Source: Dactylosporangium siamense (lineage in GTDB: Bacteria; Actinomycetota; Actinomycetes; Mycobacteriales; Micromonosporaceae). From it: 45,238 bases of DNA. The translations under genes were made by a program, and so were the position numbers. Every line of letters starts with the position of its first letter. Position 1 is the stretch's first letter. Location: contig NZ_BONQ01000164.1 in NCBI RefSeq assembly GCF_016862795.1, forward strand, positions 1 through 45,238. Direction: 5' to 3'. Shown here in pieces: positions 41,235 to 45,238 of the stretch. A model generated the notes under the pieces. The model was not told the origin of the DNA. It saw only the letters and a list, made by a program, of their open reading frames with translations, and searched no databases.

Positions 41235-41789
41235 CTATCCGGTGATCGCCGGACGGAGCATGGCCCAGGCGCGGTCGGCGAGCTCGGCGCGCTCCCCGGG
41301 CACCGACTTGGCGAGGAGCCCGGCGACCATGCGGACGGCCAGCAGCAGGTCGTCGGCGGTGACCGTGGGACGGATCCGGCCGTCGTGCCGGGCGGCCCGC
41401 AGCTTGCCGTCGAGCAGGTCCCGGACCCGGCCGACCACGTCGCGGAGCCGGGGGTCCTCGTCGGAGGCGTGCAGCATGTCGATGAACGCGACCGACGCGG
41501 CGGTCTGCTCCGTGATCAGGGCGAGCAGGTCGTCGAGCGTGCTGGCCGGGGTTGCGGCGAGGGCCTCCAGGGCGGTGACGTTGTCGTCGAAGACCGCGAG
41601 GGCCAGGCTCACCCGGTCCGGGAAGTGGCGATACAGGCTGCCCTGGCCGACGCCGGCCTGCCGGGCGATCGCGCTGAGGGACGCGTCGAAGCCCTCGCTG
41701 GCGAACTGCTCGCGGGCGGCGCCGATCAGCGCGACCCGGTTGGCGGCGGCGGCATTGCGCCCCCGGTTCTCTCGACGTGTCCGCATCAC
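41235..41789 (-). CDS. TetR-family regulator of the KstD-like gene
   Basis: The 184-residue protein has the TetR HTH (LIGAAREQFASEGFDASLSA, IARQAGVGQGSLYRHFPDRV) and a helical ligand domain. GTG 41789 lies 6 nt after TAAGCT (41796-41801), the leaderless layout; the ATG next to it (41786) is also possible. It is divergent from the KstD-like flavoprotein with one palindromic operator between. Confidence 0.9.
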   Translation of the reverse strand: MMRTRRENRGRNAAAANRVALIGAAREQFASEGFDASLSAIARQAGVGQGSLYRHFPDRVSLALAVFDDNVTALEALAATPASTLDDLLALITEQTAASVAFIDMLHASDEDPRLRDVVGRVRDLLDGKLRAARHDGRIRPTVTADDLLLAVRMVAGLLAKSVPGERAELADRAWAMLRPAITG

Positions 41790-41802
41790 GGGTGTAGCTT
41801 AC

Positions 41803-41826
41803 CAACCGGACGGGGTCGTCCGGTTG
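41803..41826. promoter_or_regulatory. TetR operator before the KstD-like gene
   Basis: CAACCGGAC (41803-41811) is the exact reverse complement of GTCCGGTTG (41818-41826), spaced by GGGGTC. It lies between the divergent starts and just before the GGAGG ribosome site of the flavoprotein. Confidence 0.85.
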
Positions 41827-41838
41827 ATTGGAGGCGGC

Positions 41839-43485
41839 ATGGCCGTGCAGTGGGACCGTGAGGTTGACGTGCTGGTGGTCGGCACCGGGGCGGCCGGCAT
41901 GACCGCGGCGATCGCCGCCGCCGACGCCGGCCGGCGGGTCCTGGTCGTGGAGAGCACCGGAAAGTGGGGCGGCACCACGGCGCTCAGCGGCGGCGGGCTG
42001 TGGATGCCGACCAACCCGCTGATGGCCGGTTTCGGGCAGGTGGACTCCGTCGACAAGACCCTCACCTACCTGGAGGCGGCGATCGGCGACGCCGGCCCGG
42101 CCAGCTCCCCCGAGCGGCGGCGCGCCTTCGTGGAGAGCGTCCCCGAGGTGTTCACGTTCCTCCAGCGCCTCGGCGTGCGGTGGGCCGCGGCGAAGGAATA
42201 CCCGGACTACTACCCGGACCGGCCCGGCGGCATGACCGGCCGCAGCATCGAGGCCGAACCGTTCAACACCCGCAAGCTCGGCCCGTGGTTCGCGACGTTC
42301 CGCGGCCGGGACAGCATCCCCGCGCCGCTGAAGACCGACGACGTGTGGCTGCTGTCCCGGGCATGGTCGACCCCGTCCGGTTTCGTGCGGGGCGCCCGGT
42401 TCGTGTTCCGTACCATCGGCGGCCTGGTGCTCGGCAAGCGCCTCTTCGGCATCGGCGGCGGGCTCACCGCGAGCCTGATGAGCATCCTGATCGAGCAGGG
42501 CGTCGAGGTGCTGCTCGACACCCCGCTGACCGACCTGGTCCTGGACGACGCCGGCGCGGTCCTCGGCGCCACCGTCACCGGCGCCGGCGGCACACCGCAG
42601 CACATCCGCGCGCTCGGCGGGGTCGTGCTCGGCGCGGGCGGCTTCGCCCAGAACGCCGAGTGGCGCCAGAAATACCACGGCATCCCCGGCTACAGCTCCG
42701 CCGCCGACGGCGACCTCGGCGGGCCCATCGCCATCGCCGAGGCGGCCGGGGCGCAGCTGGCCCTCATGGACGACGCCTGGTGGGGCGCGTCGGTGCCGCT
42801 GCCCGACGGGCACGCCCAGTTCGTGCTGTCGGAGCGGTCGATGCCGTTCAGCATCGTCGTGGACTCCGCCGGCGACCGGTACACCAACGAGTCGGCCAGC
42901 TACATCGACTTCGGCCACGCCATGCTGGCGCGGGACAAGACCGTGCCGGCCATCCCGAGCTGGCTGATCCTGGACGTGCGGCACCGCCGCCGCTACCTGT
43001 TCAACGCGTTCCTGCAGGGCACCAAGCAGCTGCGGGCCAAGGGCGTCGTGCGCTCCGCCGCCACCATCGAGGAGCTCGCCACCGGCCTCGGCATGCAACC
43101 CGCCCGCCTGCGCGCCACGGTCGAGCGGTTCAACGGCTTCGCCCGCGCCGGCGTCGACGCGGACTTCGGCCGGGGCCGCACCGCGTATGACAACTACTAC
43201 GGCGACCCGGGCGTGAAACCGAACCCCAACCTCGGCCCGCTCGAGAAGGGGCCGTTCACCGCGGTCCAGTTGGTGCCCGGCGACCTCGGCACGAAGGGCG
43301 GCCTGCTCACCGACGCCGACGCCCGCGTGCTCGACCTCGACGGCGCGCCCATCCCCGGCCTCTACGCCGCCGGCAACACCACCGCGTCGGTCATGGGCCG
43401 CACGTATCCCGGCCCGGGCTCGACCATCGCCCCGGCGGTCATCTTCGGCTACCGCGCCGGTCGCGCCGCCGCGGCGGCGGCCTGA
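41839..43485 (+). CDS. FAD-dependent 3-ketosteroid dehydrogenase-like enzyme (KstD family)
   Basis: The 548-residue flavoprotein has the FAD motif GTGAAGMTAAIAAADAGRRV (about 15-34), then GGTTALSGGGLWMPTN, VDSAGDRYTNESASYIDF and a C-terminal AAGNTTASVMGRTYPGPGST. The last holds the Tyr and Gly of the KstD active site. Length fits KstD or a steroid/fumarate-reductase flavoprotein. It probably introduces a 1,2-double bond in a ketosteroid-like compound. GGAGG precedes ATG 41839. Controlled by the divergent TetR. Confidence 0.88.
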   Translation: MAVQWDREVDVLVVGTGAAGMTAAIAAADAGRRVLVVESTGKWGGTTALSGGGLWMPTNPLMAGFGQVDSVDKTLTYLEAAIGDAGPASSPERRRAFVESVPEVFTFLQRLGVRWAAAKEYPDYYPDRPGGMTGRSIEAEPFNTRKLGPWFATFRGRDSIPAPLKTDDVWLLSRAWSTPSGFVRGARFVFRTIGGLVLGKRLFGIGGGLTASLMSILIEQGVEVLLDTPLTDLVLDDAGAVLGATVTGAGGTPQHIRALGGVVLGAGGFAQNAEWRQKYHGIPGYSSAADGDLGGPIAIAEAAGAQLALMDDAWWGASVPLPDGHAQFVLSERSMPFSIVVDSAGDRYTNESASYIDFGHAMLARDKTVPAIPSWLILDVRHRRRYLFNAFLQGTKQLRAKGVVRSAATIEELATGLGMQPARLRATVERFNGFARAGVDADFGRGRTAYDNYYGDPGVKPNPNLGPLEKGPFTAVQLVPGDLGTKGGLLTDADARVLDLDGAPIPGLYAAGNTTASVMGRTYPGPGSTIAPAVIFGYRAGRAAAAAA

Positions 43486-43514
43486 CCCGTCCGCCGCCGC
43501 CTGACCCGTCCGGC
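43477..43514. repeat. 19-nt duplication including the KstD-like stop codon
   Basis: GCGGCCTGACCCGTCCGCC (43477-43495) is followed by GCCGCCTGACCCGTCCGGC (43496-43514). TGA at 43483-43485 is the stop; the second copy repeats it at 43502-43504. Confidence 0.8.
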
Positions 43515-43684
43515 GCCGGGCTTTGGCCGTACACCGGCCGAAACGTCGACGCAGAAGGCTGCGTGGAGCCGACGGCGGCGCGGTGTGACCTCGGGAACAG
43601 CACAGCGGCGGGCGCTCAACTCCGGCGGCACCGTCCCGATGCGGAGGGCACACCGTTGCCTTGCCGACCCCCGGGGGACCACCC

Positions 43685-45205
43685 ATGAGCACGACGACCG
43701 CCCCACCCGTCCCAACCGCCCGGCGGGGCGGCACGCGACCCGCGGCGCCGGTGCCGCCGCCGGATGCGCGGCCGGGTCGCTGGTGGGCCCTCGTCGTCCT
43801 GGCGATGGCCCAGCTCATGGTGGTCCTGGACGCGACGATCGTGAACATCGCGCTGCCCACCGCGCAGCGGGACCTCGGGTTCTCCGACGGCGGCCGGCAG
43901 TGGGTCGTCACCGGCTACGCCCTGGCCTTCGGCAGCCTGCTGCTGCTCGGCGGGCGGCTGTCGGACCTGTTCGGCCGCAAGCGGATGTTCCTCGTCGGCC
44001 TGGTCGGGTTCGCCCTCGCCTCGGCGCTCGGCGGGGCCGCGCAGGGCCTGACGATGCTCATCGTGGCCCGCGCCCTGCAGGGTGCCTTCGGCGCCGCGCT
44101 CGCCCCGGCCGCACTGTCACTGCTGTCGATCACGTTCCCGGACCCGAAGGAGCGCGGCAAGGCGTTCGGCATCTACGGCGCGATCTCCGGCGCCGGCGGC
44201 GCGGTGGGCCTGCTGCTGGGCGGGGTGCTCACCGAGTACGCCTCCTGGCGCTGGTGCCTCTACGTCAACCTCGTCATCGCCGCCGTCGCGGTGGCCGGTG
44301 GCCTGCTCAAGCTGCGCGACGAGCCCGCCCGGCCCGGAGGCCGCATCGACGTGCCCGGCGCCGTCACCGCCGTCGTGGGTCTCGTCGCACTGGTGTACGG
44401 CCTGGGCAACGCCGAGTCCGACGGCTGGAGCGACCCGATGACGCTCGCCCCGATCGCGGTCGGCGTGCTGGTGCTGCTCGCGTTCGTGGCCATCGAGCGC
44501 CGCGTGGCCCACCCGCTGCTGCCGATGCGGGTCGTGCTGGACCGCAACCGGGGCGGCTCCTACGCCGCGGTCGGCATCGCCGGCGCCGGCATGTTCGGCA
44601 TCTTCCTGTTCCTCACGTACTACATGACCGGCGTCCTGGGCTTCACCCCGATCCAGACCGGGTGCGCGTTCCTGCCGATGCTCGCCGCCATCATGCTGTC
44701 CGCGACGACCGCCGGCTCCGTCCTGACGCCCCGCGTCGGCCCCCGCCCGCTCGTGCCGCTCGGCGCCCTCATCGCCGCCGGCGGCATGGTGCTCATGACC
44801 CGGCTCGACCTGGACTCCACGTACGCCACCGGCGTCCTGCCCGGCCTGCTCGTCATCGGCCTCGGCATGGGCCTGATCTTCGCCCCCACCCAGAACGCCG
44901 CCACCTCAGGCGTCGCCCACACCGACGCCGGCGTCGCCTCCGCAATGATCAACACGACGCAGCAGATCGGCGGCTCGATCGGCACCGCGCTGCTCAGCTC
45001 GTTCGCCGCCAGCTCCGCGACCGGCTTCCTGGCCGGCCGCACCCCGACGCCGCAGCTGGCCGCGCAGGCCGCCATCGAGAGCTACCACACGGTCTTCTGG
45101 TGGTCGGCCGGCTTCTTCCTGCTCTGCGCCACCGTGTCCGCCGTCCTGTTCCGCACCGGCCCACTCGACGTCGACCCCGACGCCCCGAAGGCCATGGCGC
45201 ACTGA
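43685..45205 (+). CDS. MFS drug/metabolite exporter (DHA2, EmrB/QacA type)
   Basis: The 506-residue protein has 14 predicted helices. Motif A is LGGRLSDLFGRKRMF, and motif D-like LMVVLDATIVNIALPTAQRD lies in helix 1, with an acidic Asp typical of proton-coupled exporters. Helix 5 has GAISGAGGAVGLLLGG (motif C). A Pro-rich N-terminal tail of 35 residues precedes it. ATG 43685 has GGGGGA upstream. Likely exports a toxic compound or metabolite; no regulator adjoins. Confidence 0.92.
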   Translation: MSTTTAPPVPTARRGGTRPAAPVPPPDARPGRWWALVVLAMAQLMVVLDATIVNIALPTAQRDLGFSDGGRQWVVTGYALAFGSLLLLGGRLSDLFGRKRMFLVGLVGFALASALGGAAQGLTMLIVARALQGAFGAALAPAALSLLSITFPDPKERGKAFGIYGAISGAGGAVGLLLGGVLTEYASWRWCLYVNLVIAAVAVAGGLLKLRDEPARPGGRIDVPGAVTAVVGLVALVYGLGNAESDGWSDPMTLAPIAVGVLVLLAFVAIERRVAHPLLPMRVVLDRNRGGSYAAVGIAGAGMFGIFLFLTYYMTGVLGFTPIQTGCAFLPMLAAIMLSATTAGSVLTPRVGPRPLVPLGALIAAGGMVLMTRLDLDSTYATGVLPGLLVIGLGMGLIFAPTQNAATSGVAHTDAGVASAMINTTQQIGGSIGTALLSSFAASSATGFLAGRTPTPQLAAQAAIESYHTVFWWSAGFFLLCATVSAVLFRTGPLDVDPDAPKAMAH

Positions 45206-45211
45206 AAAGCT

Positions 45212-45230
45212 GCCGCAGCGGAGCTGCGGC
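45212..45230. terminator. Terminator of the MFS gene
   Basis: GCCGCAGC (45212-45219) pairs perfectly with GCTGCGGC (45223-45230) around GGA, 6 bp past the stop. No U tract follows. Confidence 0.75.
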
Positions 45231-45238
45231 GGCGGGGG

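Noticed and set aside
40681-43911. Leftward frame of 1076 residues joining three genes
   Set aside because: It is the 126-residue hypothetical gene reading backward through a TetR and a KstD-like gene. The part upstream of 41061 has shadow composition.
1-45238. tRNA, rRNA or riboswitch genes
   Set aside because: No cloverleaf, rRNA stretch or known aptamer core was recognised in the intergenic regions; all gaps are short.

Overview
The window is very GC-rich with actinomycete codon use, GTG and TTG starts, many TetR/GntR/MarR/ROK-type regulators, a SARP/AfsR-type regulator, an SCO-like sigma factor operon and secreted glycan hydrolases. It fits a filamentous actinomycete, probably of the Micromonosporaceae type; the family assignment is inference. 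No rRNA, tRNA, transposase, integrase, phage gene or CRISPR array was seen. It reads as ordinary chromosome arm rich in accessory metabolism and regulation.

Layout. 1-3100: tandem repeats, a strong hairpin, an M48 metalloprotease, an alpha/beta hydrolase and a broken caspase-like gene. 3101-5149: a sugar module (HAD phosphatase and SemiSWEET, divergent from a ROK regulator). 5299-7960: an ArsR, small coiled-coil membrane protein and MMPL exporter operon under a near-perfect 30-bp palindrome. 8003-9857: TetR and a DUF2306-type membrane protein sharing a compact divergent promoter, then a small anchored protein. 9916-12832: an alpha/beta hydrolase, an exported hypothetical, an F420/FMN-type split-barrel protein and a DUF2071 protein. 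12896-18020: a sigma factor with a BNR-repeat membrane partner, a membrane caspase-like protein, and a convergent TPR protein. 18098-20022: GntR, epoxide hydrolase and a small HTH protein. 20242-23370: a secreted GH92 mannosidase with two CBM32 domains. 23426-24933: TetR and an NmrA-like reductase. 25015-29691: a GAF histidine kinase, and a tandem-fused histidine kinase with a NarL-type regulator and a small membrane protein. 29748-31352: a DinB-like protein, MarR and a thioredoxin-fold protein. 31358-39340: P450, a 1235-residue SARP/NB-ARC regulator, a 4CL-like ligase coupled to a membrane-anchored NNMT-like methyltransferase. 39410-45205: a secreted SGNH-ricin-B protein with a 44-residue peptide, a hypothetical, TetR with a KstD-like flavoprotein, and an EmrB/QacA-type exporter.

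Two themes run across the window. First, at least six gene 3' ends carry short tandem repeats, most of them including or abutting the stop codon. Second, about fifteen genes, mostly regulators, have a TANNNT hexamer 5-8 nt before the start codon and no Shine-Dalgarno, the layout of leaderless transcripts. Their divergent targets usually have a normal Shine-Dalgarno and a clear palindromic operator. The least familiar systems are the ligase plus membrane methyltransferase pair with its P450/SARP neighbours, and the membrane caspase-like protein facing a TPR protein.
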